From an uncultured Acetatifactor sp. (GTDB lineage Bacteria > Bacillota > Clostridia > Lachnospirales > Lachnospiraceae): DNA of 11,730 nucleotides. The notes beneath the pieces are model-generated. The model was not told the DNA's origin. It searched no databases and saw only the letters and a program-made list of their open reading frames with translations. The position numbers were made by a program, and so were the translations under genes. The DNA is taken from positions 1 through 11,730 of the forward strand of contig CANQSE010000040.1 in the NCBI GenBank assembly GCA_947626405.1. The letters run 5' to 3'. Shown here in pieces: positions 1 through 7,288 of this stretch; position 1 is the first letter of the stretch; each line of letters opens with the position of its first letter.

Positions 1-493
1 CAACCGTTTCCAAAGGCTCAAAAATACCTGTCGGCGCGTTAGGGTTTGGAAAAATTATGCCGCCGTTCGGCCTCATGTAATCCTCAGGTCTGATGTGCCA
101 TTCCTCGTCAAGCGCACACGTCTCATAGGGAATTTTATAGAGCCTTGCCCATACGTCATAAAAAGAGTATGTCACGTCAGGGAAAAGAATCGGCAGGGAA
201 CCGTTAAAAAATGCTATAAACGCCATTGAAAGGACATCGTCGGATCCCACACCCACAAACACCTGCTTCGGATCGACATGATAATACTCCGCAAGCGCAT
301 CAACAAGAGGCGCGGCTCCGGGATCAGGATAAAGCCTCAGAGCGCCGCAGTCAATACGGGATAAAAGCTCTGACACTCCCGGCGCCGGAGGATAAGGACA
401 TTCGTTTGTATTCAACTTTATAATATCCTTCAGTTTCGGCTGTTCTCCCGCCACATAGGGCGTCGTGCGCCTGACGTTATCTTCCCAGCTCAT
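1..493 (-). CDS. hisC: Histidinol-phosphate aminotransferase-like protein, 5' part only
   Basis: This is the N-terminal part (about 164 residues) of a fold-type I PLP-dependent aminotransferase; the gene continues beyond base 1. The translation starts MSWEDNVRRTTPY and contains landmarks of the HisC family: the LNTNECPYPP segment near residue 28, LYPDPG near residue 52, the cofactor-phosphate-binding GVGSDD near residue 77, and PNPNAPTG near residue 155. HisC converts imidazole-acetol phosphate and glutamate to histidinol phosphate in histidine synthesis, but related enzymes act on other substrates and the catalytic lysine is outside the window. Two starts are possible. ATG at 502 overlaps the glycosyltransferase stop as ATGA, but its GGGGG ribosome site is only about one base away. 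ATG at 493 has that site about 10 bases upstream and matches the usual family start, so I chose 493. Translation is probably coupled to the upstream gene. No other his genes are visible. Confidence 0.85.
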   Translation of the reverse strand, partial: MSWEDNVRRTTPYVAGEQPKLKDIIKLNTNECPYPPAPGVSELLSRIDCGALRLYPDPGAAPLVDALAEYYHVDPKQVFVGVGSDDVLSMAFIAFFNGSLPILFPDVTYSFYDVWARLYKIPYETCALDEEWHIRPEDYMRPNGGIIFPNPNAPTGIFEPLETV

Positions 494-498
494 TTTCT

Positions 499-1566
499 TC
501 ATTCCCCCTGTTTATCAATATAAGCGTCCGTCCCTTCAGACTGTTTGGGCGTCCTGCCCTCCAGCTTTTCAAGCTCCGCCCTGTATGCGCACGCCTGCTC
601 CTCGCTCCCGAGTGCGCCATAGCAGCGGATAAGTCCCTCGAGTCCAAGTTTTCCTCCCGTATGCAGATCCAAAAGAGGTTCCGTCTCGTACACGGCGTTG
701 TAATACCAGACCGTGGCCTCCGCCCAGTCGCCTCCGTCCTCATAGAACTTCCCCAGCTCCCAGCATATTTCGGAACAGGCTTTCTCCGCAACTACCTTCA
801 TCGCATATTTAAAAAAACAAACGACATCATTAGCAAGCCTTGCGTAACGGGCCACAACGCAGCACGACTCCGCAATCTCCTCACTGTCGCGTCCGTCGTC
901 CTCAACAGCCGCCCTGAAGTATTCCCATGCGTTTTCAAAATCCTCCCGCTCTCCGGCGAGCATCAGTTCTCTGGCATACAGATCATGCAGACGTTTCGGC
1001 AGTCTGTACCCCTCCCTGACGTGCTTTTCAAAATTTTTCAGATCGCGCCGCGCATGGTTTCCCTGCGCCATATGAATAACCGTTATGTCGCTGTCAAACA
1101 CCACAGGCTCAAGACGCACCGTCTCATGTACCGGCGCTTCCCACACAAATTCCCTGAGCCGTTTAAAAAGCTTCGGCCTGTATTCCTCGTCAAAATTATA
1201 AACCGTCCTGTACTGAAGCTGGTTTGCATATTTCATCTGGACTATCTCGATTTCCGGCAGCAGCGTTTCCTTCAGGATCCGGAATTTTTCCCTGTTTTCG
1301 CAGTCTAAGACCTCATCCGCATCCGCCGAGTAGATATACTCCATAGACGCCTTTGAAAAAGCATAGTTCCTGGCTGCGCTGAAATCGTCCGTCCATGCAA
1401 ATTCAAAAATTTTATCCGTGTATTCCGAAGCGATTTCACGGGTCCGGTCCGTGGAACCGGTATCAACAATGATGATCTCATCCATAAGGCCAGCCATGCT
1501 GTCAAGACATCTTGCAAGCACAGCTTCCTCATTTTTAACAATCATGCAAAGAGAAACCGTTACCAC
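499..1566 (-). CDS. Family 2 glycosyltransferase with C-terminal TPR-like helices
   Basis: A cytoplasmic GT-A glycosyltransferase of 355 residues. The N-terminus (SLCMIVKNEE, then IIIVDTGSTDRT near residues 31-42) is typical of GT2 enzymes of the TPR-linked, SunS-like type. D82-A83-D84 in SADADEVLD is the DxD motif that binds the metal and nucleotide sugar. Residues from about 190 to 335 are helical and rich in AWEYFRAAVE-like and ATVWYYNAV-like segments, consistent with TPR repeats that could hold an acceptor protein. The start is a GTG with a purine-rich GGTGGAG just upstream; an in-frame TAG lies farther upstream, and the next ATG (1545) would cut into the conserved first strand. The stop overlaps or abuts the hisC-like start. 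The acceptor is unknown. Modification of the neighbouring pilus or of its large secreted protein is a guess from position only; a cell-wall or peptide glycosyltransferase is equally possible. Confidence 0.88.
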   Translation of the reverse strand: MVTVSLCMIVKNEEAVLARCLDSMAGLMDEIIIVDTGSTDRTREIASEYTDKIFEFAWTDDFSAARNYAFSKASMEYIYSADADEVLDCENREKFRILKETLLPEIEIVQMKYANQLQYRTVYNFDEEYRPKLFKRLREFVWEAPVHETVRLEPVVFDSDITVIHMAQGNHARRDLKNFEKHVREGYRLPKRLHDLYARELMLAGEREDFENAWEYFRAAVEDDGRDSEEIAESCCVVARYARLANDVVCFFKYAMKVVAEKACSEICWELGKFYEDGGDWAEATVWYYNAVYETEPLLDLHTGGKLGLEGLIRCYGALGSEEQACAYRAELEKLEGRTPKQSEGTDAYIDKQGE

Positions 1567-1572
1567 CGCTCC

Positions 1573-1740
1573 ACCGCCTTTCCGACTTCCAGTTTTCCGA
1601 CTTCCGCCTTTCCACTATCCGGCTTTCAGCTATCCGACTTCCGCCTTTCCCACTTCCGGCTTTTCGACTTCCCAGCTTTTCGACTTCCCAGCTTTTCGAC
1701 TTCCCAGCTTTTCGACTTCCCAGCTATCCGGCTTTCCGAC
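1573..1740. repeat. 16-base tandem repeat array, partly degenerate
   Basis: Four perfect head-to-tail copies of GCTTTTCGACTTCCCA (plus-strand reading) occupy 1659-1722. Degenerate relatives of the unit (TTTCCGACTTCC, TATCCGGCTTTC and similar) fill the flanks from about 1573 to 1740. On the minus strand, which is the sense of the genes, the tract is rich in purines (12 of 16 bases per unit). It fills almost the whole interval between the prepilin peptidase stop and the glycosyltransferase GTG start. The minus-strand frame of the glycosyltransferase is closed upstream by TAG, so the array is not an N-terminal extension of that protein. The unit length is not a multiple of three. There are no unique spacers between units, so it is not a CRISPR. 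I do not recognise it as a named repeat family. Confidence 0.85.
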
Positions 1741-1757
1741 ACACATCAACAGATACT

Positions 1758-1786
1758 ATCATACCAAAATCAGAAAGGAGGCACAA
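1758..1786 (-). promoter_or_regulatory. Possible promoter for the glycosyltransferase and hisC-like genes
   Basis: On the minus strand a TATGAT -10 box (1758-1763) lies 17 bases downstream of TTGTGC (1781-1786). The -10 matches the consensus at five of six positions, the -35 only at three. The pair sits over the last codons and stop of the prepilin peptidase gene. It would start a transcript whose leader contains the whole 16-base repeat array. No terminator is visible between the peptidase gene and the glycosyltransferase, so read-through from the pilus operon is the alternative. Confidence 0.3.
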
Positions 1787-2423
1787 CCATTTCATGGCAA
1801 ATTTTATTAAAAATCAACACAAGTAAGAACCCAAAGGCTATATATGGAACAAACGGCGCCGGTCTTATCAGCCGCCCTCCAGCTCCCGCATTTTTCTTAA
1901 AAATCTGAACGGGGACAAAGAGCAAATATGCAAACGACATGTGCGCGGCAAAAGCTTCCGCTCCCATTCCAAGCCCCGCCTCAGCCACGGCGCATACGCA
2001 GAAAGCGTAGCAGTCTGCTTTTCCGTACAGCTTTGCAAACACAAAAAGCTGTATGAGCCAGAATACGGTAAGCTCCGCGAGAATGTTCCGACCTTCCTCC
2101 CACCCTGCGCACTCCCAGAGACGCCTCCACAGAAGCGCCGCACAGGGCGCGGCGCCCGTCCACCATACAAAATTATGCACCCTGCAGCTTAAGAGATCCG
2201 TAATGCAGGCAAGCAGCAGACATCCCGCAAAAACCTCAATAAGCGCAGTCTTCAAAAAATCCTCACGGCCAAAAATCCACCGCAGCAGGGCCCCCGACGC
2301 GGTGCCCGACGCCATAATTACAAGAATTTTCTTTCCGCAGCTTATACGCACCCAGAAGCAGGGATCCGTCTTATAAATAATCCATAATCCGGCCGCGGCC
2401 ACGGCCGGAATTATAAGCGTCAT
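1770..2423 (-). CDS. A24-family prepilin peptidase of the Tad locus
   Basis: A polytopic inner-membrane aspartyl protease of 217 residues, expected to cleave the leader of the Flp-type pilin and pseudopilins encoded upstream. The two catalytic aspartates are visible in family context: D76 in LLLACITDLLSCRVHN and D137 in LYGKADCYAF, the counterpart of the GxGD/GxAD motif. The later RPAPFVPYIAFG segment matches the conserved PF.P....G stretch that closes this family. Hydrophobic segments alternate along the whole chain. There is no N-terminal cytoplasmic N-methyltransferase domain with its cysteine pairs, as expected for TadV/CpaA-type short peptidases. The ATG overlaps the TGA of the large secreted protein gene as ATGA, so translation is probably coupled, and this is the last clear gene of the pilus operon. 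Cysteine content is high (about 11), which is unusual but has no obvious role. Confidence 0.85.
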   Translation of the reverse strand: MTLIIPAVAAAGLWIIYKTDPCFWVRISCGKKILVIMASGTASGALLRWIFGREDFLKTALIEVFAGCLLLACITDLLSCRVHNFVWWTGAAPCAALLWRRLWECAGWEEGRNILAELTVFWLIQLFVFAKLYGKADCYAFCVCAVAEAGLGMGAEAFAAHMSFAYLLFVPVQIFKKNAGAGGRLIRPAPFVPYIAFGFLLVLIFNKICHEMVVPPF

Positions 2424-5400
2424 CTGAGCCTGGTGCGGAGTTCGTCCAAAACGCTTCCTTCCACCTGCACCACTCCTACAACCGGATGCTCCTCAAGCTT
2501 TTTGTCGCCTTTGTAAGCCCGCACCGTGATCTCATAGCTGCCGTTCTGCGGTGTGTACAATGGTATCATAAACTGAATTTCTTCCTTTTGCAGATACGAC
2601 GGCGCGTCCGCATAGGAATACGTCCTGTTAAGCTCAGGGTTTTCATCCGTCATCTCCTGCGGAAATTCCACCTCCACCCGGTCCGCATAGCCCCATACGG
2701 AAAATGTCAGTATACCGCTTTCCCCGTTTTTAAATACGGGAGTATGCGGCTCGATCATCCTTTCTACCTTTGCCTCCAGCGCAAACTCTGTTGTCGCATA
2801 TTCAATCTGCGTTTCATTTCCCACATTGTCAACGGCGTAAGCCATCACGGAGAAATCTCCGCAGAAAACAGGCTCAGTTTCCGTTATTTCGACAGTTATG
2901 CAGTCACCGTCCTCAGACCTGTATACCTTTTCAATAGCATTATCACTGTTTCGGATCGTCACGCAGAAATCCCTTATACCGCTTAGTCCGTCCGATGCCG
3001 ACACCTTGAGCGTAACCGTTTTTTGGTTTCTGTCGATAAGGCTCATATCGCGCATTTGTTCCATTCCGTTTATTACAGGAGCCTGGGAATCCGCAAACAG
3101 CACGATCCCGTTTCCGCCGTCCCTTTGGCTTTCTGAGAAGACTATGTCTCCCTCCCAGTCAGCTCCGGCTCCGGGCGCGACCTTTATCTTTTTTCCCGAC
3201 ATCTCAGGCTCCAGCAGAAATTTCTGCTCGGCAATTATATCCCTGTTTCCGTTTCTTCTCTCCAGAACCGAATACGGATAGCGTAAAATTTTTGAGTCAC
3301 CTTCCTGAAAAAACGAAAGCTGATTTGACTCTATACTGATTTCATCCTGCACAATTGGACAGGATGGCACGTAAATCATGTCCCCGGCGCTCTGCGAATT
3401 GTATTCGGAGCGGAAAATAACATAGTTGATCTGATAATAATCAGAACAGTAGCCGTCAATATGCGCTCTGTACCTGAGCATAAAGGGCGTCACCCCGTCG
3501 CTTCTCACAAAATATACGCCTTTCCCGGCAGCATGAACGTTTTCTCCCGTCTCTATTTCCAGCGGGTCAGTATACAACGGCCATGCCGCGCCTGTATATT
3601 TCACAGGGATATGCGCACTCCCGCCGATATTTCCGGCTGCATCCACCGCGGCCACATGAAAATAGCATGTCCCCTTCGGATCCTTTACGTCCGGTTCAAC
3701 AATTGCGCTGCATTCCTTCGTGTAGGTTCCGTTGGATTTTGTCACGCCGGTGTCGGGACTGTAATCCGTAAGATAATAGTAACCCGCCACTCCCGACGCG
3801 AGTATATTACATGTTATATTTGAACGGCACAGAGGCTCCTTTAACTGCCGCATATGGGATTGTACCATATGAAAATACTCCGTACCGTTATCGGCAGGCT
3901 CCTCCCAGAGTATTTTAAGCTTTTGTCCCCCGAGCGCTTCCATTTTTATATTGGCAGAAATTGTCTCAGGTCCCGCCAAATCCGGCGCTGCCACGCCCTC
4001 CATTGACAGTTCACTCAAAAAACCCACCTCGACCGGCCGGATTGTAACGCTTCCGTTGCCCTGGTTTTTTCCCGCCTGCATATTGTAATTCACTGCGTAA
4101 TCGGTGTTTGCGTAACTGCTTCCTCCATAGGACGGGCCTGAGCGTATAATCTGTCCGTTTGTATAACCGCAGTTATAGCCTTCCCGCATCCCGCACCCGA
4201 GAGCATATGCCCTGACGACGTACGGCTGCGGTACGGTGCTCATGCCTTCCATGTTTGTGTTGCTGCAGTGATCCCCTATAAAATAATTCGTTACGGATCC
4301 GTGGTTGTGGCCCGTGCCGTCGCAGCTGACGACATAGTGATAATATATGCGCCATGTACACCCGCAGTCATAATTATAGAAATGTTTGCGCTCATTCAGC
4401 AGTACACGGTAAGGGCTGCAGAGCTTCGTCTTTTTATCCTCCACCGTATAACATCCCCCGCCGTTTTCGGAATCTCCGGTATGACGGTGATAACATGCGG
4501 AGCTTTCGCTGTGATTGTGGCGTATGTATTCACCCGCCAGACCTCCGCGGTATCCGCCTCCGCCGCCGGATACACCGCTCTGTCCTGTTTCAGTGTGCGT
4601 CAATCCGGCGCTGCTGCCACCCGCCCCGCCGTCGCTGTACTCAGAGGCGCCGCCTCCGCCACCCGCCACAAAAAGCAGTCCTTTTTGGCTGCTTACAATC
4701 CTTGTACACCCGCCGCCGTTTCCGTAGACAGTCGCCGCTCCGCCGCCCTGATATCCGTTTCTGCCGCCTATAAAGAGCGAAAGCACCTCTCCCTTTTCAA
4801 GCCATATATCCGCGGAAACCACACCGCCTCCGCCGCCCTTATGCGTCCCGTAATCCGCTCCCTGCGCTCCCTTAAGCGTAAGCGTGTATTTTCCCGACGC
4901 CGTCACGGTAAATGACTGTTCCCCTCCTGTATAAAAGTATGGGAACTCTTTATTATCCCATACTCTCATATCGCCAGTTTCCGTTACCGGGTACCAGTTC
5001 TTTTCATCGACGCTCTGATATACTTTGTAAATCTTGTCCTTTCCGTCAGGCTGTGACCACGTCAGATCCACCGCGCCTTTCCCCATGTTGGCGATGTGGT
5101 TGTCACGGGACACAAGCTTAAGCTCCACCCACTGCGCATATAACGTCATATCCCTGACAGGGACTATGGCGTCTCCCGCTTTTCCCGCAGGTCGCTCAAA
5201 GGCCTCGTCGTAATACCATCCACCAAAGGAAAACCCCTTTCTCTCGGCTTCCGGAAGCTTCACCGCAGCGGGAGCGTATACCGCCGTTACAGTATCGACA
5301 TTTCCGTCGGGAGCTGTGAAAAAGTATACGTTGTTCTGAAATTTTCCCATAAAGGGATAAGAGAGGATCCATTCCTTAAAATACATTGTTCCCGTAATAT

Positions 5401-5953
5401 CCGATACGGGGTTTCCGCCGTTTTCTTCAAATTTTATTCTGTATCCCTGCGGCGGTACCACACTGTTATTGGGCATTACAAAGCTGCTGGCGTAATCCTG
5501 CACAACCTCAAACGGTCCCGCGCTTCCCCCATAGCTTCCTCCCGCCAGATCCATGCGCAGCATGCTCCGCGAAACTTTCCACTGGGCGTAGAGCGTTACA
5601 ACCTCCCCTTCCCCGGAAGCCAGATCCAGAATTTCCGCACCGTCTCCATAGCTTACGCCGGAGCCGTCAGGCTGCGTGTTCCATCCGTCAAACTCATATC
5701 CGCCCCTGCTGTAATTGTTACGGGTAAGACACGTGGCAGGCGTAACCTCTTTTCCCTCGTACACACGGGCGTTGTGGTACATATGCAGACTGTCATTCAT
5801 ATATCCTCCGTAAGGCTCGGAGGTGTTGGGATCATAGTGTACCCTGTAACGATTCCACGAAACACCTTTACAGCGGTGCAGACCCATCGGTGCGCCCTGT
5901 TCCAGGTTCCGGCAGAAAGGACAGAGATAATAATAATCCAGCTCCTCTTTCAT
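2420..5953 (-). CDS. Giant glycine-rich InlB-repeat surface protein, downstream frame lacking its signal peptide
   Basis: This frame encodes 1177 residues of a putative extracellular adhesin. It opens with half of a zinc-ribbon-like segment (YYYLCPFCRN, C11 and C14). An InlB B-repeat follows at about 37-125, ending LYAQW, then a second FSFGGWYYDE...LYAQW block at about 238-275. A fibronectin-like stretch covers about 290-340. A glycine-rich domain resembling the ALK/LTK-type glycine-rich fold starts near 345 (GAQGADYG, GGGGG, LFIGG, LFVAGGGGG) and resumes near 605-638, ending GNGSVTIRP. Between these (about 476-600) is a His/Cys-rich insertion. Residues 650-1170 look like Ig/fibronectin-type beta modules (for example VSASDGLSGIRDF and AYAVDNVGNET). 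No LPXTG or C-terminal membrane anchor is seen. The ATG at 5953 has a poor ribosome site and no signal peptide follows it. The secretion signal and the first CxxC are in the overlapping upstream frame, so this is probably the 3' part of a frameshifted gene. Confidence 0.85.
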   Translation of the reverse strand: MKEELDYYYLCPFCRNLEQGAPMGLHRCKGVSWNRYRVHYDPNTSEPYGGYMNDSLHMYHNARVYEGKEVTPATCLTRNNYSRGGYEFDGWNTQPDGSGVSYGDGAEILDLASGEGEVVTLYAQWKVSRSMLRMDLAGGSYGGSAGPFEVVQDYASSFVMPNNSVVPPQGYRIKFEENGGNPVSDITGTMYFKEWILSYPFMGKFQNNVYFFTAPDGNVDTVTAVYAPAAVKLPEAERKGFSFGGWYYDEAFERPAGKAGDAIVPVRDMTLYAQWVELKLVSRDNHIANMGKGAVDLTWSQPDGKDKIYKVYQSVDEKNWYPVTETGDMRVWDNKEFPYFYTGGEQSFTVTASGKYTLTLKGAQGADYGTHKGGGGGVVSADIWLEKGEVLSLFIGGRNGYQGGGAATVYGNGGGCTRIVSSQKGLLFVAGGGGGASEYSDGGAGGSSAGLTHTETGQSGVSGGGGGYRGGLAGEYIRHNHSESSACYHRHTGDSENGGGCYTVEDKKTKLCSPYRVLLNERKHFYNYDCGCTWRIYYHYVVSCDGTGHNHGSVTNYFIGDHCSNTNMEGMSTVPQPYVVRAYALGCGMREGYNCGYTNGQIIRSGPSYGGSSYANTDYAVNYNMQAGKNQGNGSVTIRPVEVGFLSELSMEGVAAPDLAGPETISANIKMEALGGQKLKILWEEPADNGTEYFHMVQSHMRQLKEPLCRSNITCNILASGVAGYYYLTDYSPDTGVTKSNGTYTKECSAIVEPDVKDPKGTCYFHVAAVDAAGNIGGSAHIPVKYTGAAWPLYTDPLEIETGENVHAAGKGVYFVRSDGVTPFMLRYRAHIDGYCSDYYQINYVIFRSEYNSQSAGDMIYVPSCPIVQDEISIESNQLSFFQEGDSKILRYPYSVLERRNGNRDIIAEQKFLLEPEMSGKKIKVAPGAGADWEGDIVFSESQRDGGNGIVLFADSQAPVINGMEQMRDMSLIDRNQKTVTLKVSASDGLSGIRDFCVTIRNSDNAIEKVYRSEDGDCITVEITETEPVFCGDFSVMAYAVDNVGNETQIEYATTEFALEAKVERMIEPHTPVFKNGESGILTFSVWGYADRVEVEFPQEMTDENPELNRTYSYADAPSYLQKEEIQFMIPLYTPQNGSYEITVRAYKGDKKLEEHPVVGVVQVEGSVLDELRTRLR

Positions 5954-6404
5954 TTCCAGGTAACATATATGTTACCCGACGGCCGCAGTCTGCACAGTAC
6001 GCCATCCAGCCCGAATAATACGGGCTGTCGCACACCGATTTTCCAAAGGAAAGCCCATGATAATTACCCGTTGGATATATGCTGTGGACACATCTGGCAA
6101 AGCGATGTGCGATCTCCCACCTCGCCACAGGCACGCTCCCCTGCCGGTCGTAATCATAATAATGCTCTCCTGTCTGCAGTTTTGGCAGGGAAGATTTAAT
6201 ACCCGTGTTTACGGATGTTTCCCAGCCATACCATGTAACATTTTGTTCCCCCGCGTTTGTGGTCCAGGCTTTGCCGTCCGCGCTGAAGCTCACATACGGG
6301 CTGTTAAATATGGTCAGCCTTCCGTCCGCCAGAGCCGTGGCGGAAAAGCCCATAAAAAATATTGCAAATAATGCGGCTTTTATCAGATTTCGTCCTGTCT
6401 TCAA
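5868..6404 (-). pseudogene. N-terminal part of the giant surface protein, cut off by a frameshift
   Basis: A 178-residue frame with a clear Sec signal peptide: charged start MKTGRNLIK, hydrophobic core, and ATALA before a predicted cut after A26. The mature part holds aromatic-rich sequence, C105 and C125, and a YCADCG motif (C137, C140). In this frame the last 28 or so residues (from about NERGAG onward) look meaningless. Shifting by one base near 5954 instead continues into DYYYLCPFC of the downstream frame, giving a CxxC...CxxC zinc-ribbon-like pair and one protein of about 1325 residues. The start is TTG at 6404 with a strong GGAGGGAG site, 23 bases after the cpaB stop. It could be a pseudogene caused by an indel, a sequencing error, a phase-variable state or a programmed +1 shift. 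Two separate proteins seem less likely because the cysteine pairs are split between the frames. As it stands, this short secreted fragment is all that would be exported. Confidence 0.7.
5959..5976. repeat. 18-base perfect palindrome at the frame junction
   Basis: GGTAACATATATGTTACC reads the same on both strands. It lies inside the coding sequence just upstream of the point where the signal-peptide frame and the large downstream frame overlap (the downstream ATG is at 5953). In RNA it could form a short hairpin with little loop. As DNA it could be a protein-binding or recombination site, or it may be chance. Confidence 0.8.
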
Positions 6405-6427
6405 AGCGCTCCCTCCTTTTTATCCTG

Positions 6428-7096
6428 CTATTTCAACAGCTTCACCACGCGCAGGGATCCTTCGTCCAACAGCGCATAAAATTCCTCAACATCGCCTTCG
6501 TCAAGAAATACGTTTACCCTGGCTGCAGCCGTAACGGTGTCAGCGTTCGGGATCACCGTACCTGACGCATCGAACACCTGATGTACAAATATGTCACGCC
6601 ACACGGGACCTTCCCCATCGCCTCCCACACTGTAAATATTTATCCTGTCGCCCGTTCGCAGCACCCCTCCTGCGACCTGATAGATGTCGTCAGCCTTAAA
6701 GCCCGCCACCACCGGCCTGTCCATCTTTGCAAGAATCATATTCATCTGCGTGAACATACCCGTCGTCAGTATAGTTACCTCCTCTATGTCAAAGCAGGCT
6801 GCCAGCCCGGCGGCCTGTCCGGCATCGGTAAGCGCCGTTGGCGGGATGCAGCTTTTGTCGAGCTGCAATTCCTTGAAATAATAATTTATGTTGTCCTCTG
6901 TTATAAGCTGCCCCCTGGGGATTTCCACTGCGGCTGCAAATACGGTTCCTCTCTCGTATCTGGTGAGAATATTTTTTTCCATCTGAAGCATTGCGATAAA
7001 CACTGCGGCGGAAGCCGCCAGAGCCGCTATTACACCCCCTGTTCTGACACGCATTGAGCCTGTTTTTGTCTTCCTGGTTTTACGCCTGGTTTTCAT
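6428..7096 (-). CDS. cpaB: CpaB/RcpC-like SAF-domain pilus assembly protein
   Basis: A 222-residue single-span protein of the Flp pilus assembly type. A basic cytoplasmic N-terminus (MKTRRKTRKTKTG) precedes one membrane segment at about 22-41. A SAF-like region follows from about 50 (TVFAAAVEIPRGQLITEDNINYY), with the usual proline/glycine pattern at the switch into the second strand. The C-terminal half (AGGVLRTGDRINIYSV near 142, then VNVFLDEGDVEEFYALLDEGSLRVVKLL) matches the RcpC/CpaB arrangement. In Gram-negative Tad systems CpaB works in the periplasm near the secretin and may bind the cell wall. In a Gram-positive cell it probably sits outside the membrane against peptidoglycan. The ATG has AGGAGG about 12 bases upstream and overlaps the TGA of the broken repeat frame before it as ATGA. 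It is followed after 23 bases by the signal-peptide frame of the large surface protein. Confidence 0.85.
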   Translation of the reverse strand: MKTRRKTRKTKTGSMRVRTGGVIAALAASAAVFIAMLQMEKNILTRYERGTVFAAAVEIPRGQLITEDNINYYFKELQLDKSCIPPTALTDAGQAAGLAACFDIEEVTILTTGMFTQMNMILAKMDRPVVAGFKADDIYQVAGGVLRTGDRINIYSVGGDGEGPVWRDIFVHQVFDASGTVIPNADTVTAAARVNVFLDEGDVEEFYALLDEGSLRVVKLLK

Positions 7097-7119
7097 TTTT
7101 CTACTTTTCCTCCTGTTTT

Positions 7120-7286
7120 CACTCCTGACGCGGCGGAAGCCGCTGTTTCATATGCGGTTTCCGCTGTCGTTCCGTACGCAGTTTCCGCCGCCATTTCAGA
7201 TGCAGTTCCAGCGCCATTTCAGATGCAGTTCCAGCCGCCATTTTATATACAGTTTCCGCCGCCATTTCAGATACAGTTCCAGCCGC
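7120..7286 (-). repeat. 24-base repeat tract that looks like a broken coding repeat
   Basis: Seven tandem units are seen on the minus strand: 7286-7263, 7262-7239, 7238-7215, 7214-7192 (23 bases, one G missing), 7191-7168, 7167-7144 and a diverged 7143-7120. The early units share GCGGCTGGAACT...TCTGAAATG. Each unit is eight codons, read as Ala/Thr/Glu-rich peptide (MAAGTASE, MAAETVYK, TAETAYET). Frame A is open from ATG 7265 to a stop at 7119 (48 codons). After the one-base loss, frame B is open to TGA at 7095-7093, which overlaps the cpaB ATG as ATGA. Restoring one base joins the two frames. One more base in the AAAA run at 7293-7296 would also join the tract to the upstream pseudopilin-like gene as a C-terminal tail. 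There is no good ribosome site for an independent start. It could be a decayed tail, a variable tail, or a noncoding repeat. Confidence 0.75.
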
Positions 7287-7288
7287 CG

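Noticed and set aside
661..1308. Long plus-strand open frame opposite the glycosyltransferase
   Set aside because: It is wholly antisense to a gene with clear GT2 motifs, has no convincing ribosome site, and its residue content mirrors the opposite codons.
1418..1810. Plus-strand open frame through the 16-base repeats with a repeated FSTSQL-like peptide
   Set aside because: The unit is not a multiple of three, the frame runs antisense into the glycosyltransferase start, and no ribosome site or homolog-like sequence is seen.
4268..4915. Plus-strand open frames rich in Ala/Arg/Pro opposite the glycine-rich domain, including a proline run near 4515-4727
   Set aside because: GGN glycine codons on the minus strand read as proline/alanine-type codons on the plus strand, so these frames are by-products of the real domain.
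7120..7286. CRISPR array
   Set aside because: Units are contiguous with no unique spacers, and no cas genes are nearby. The same applies to the 16-base array at 1573-1740.
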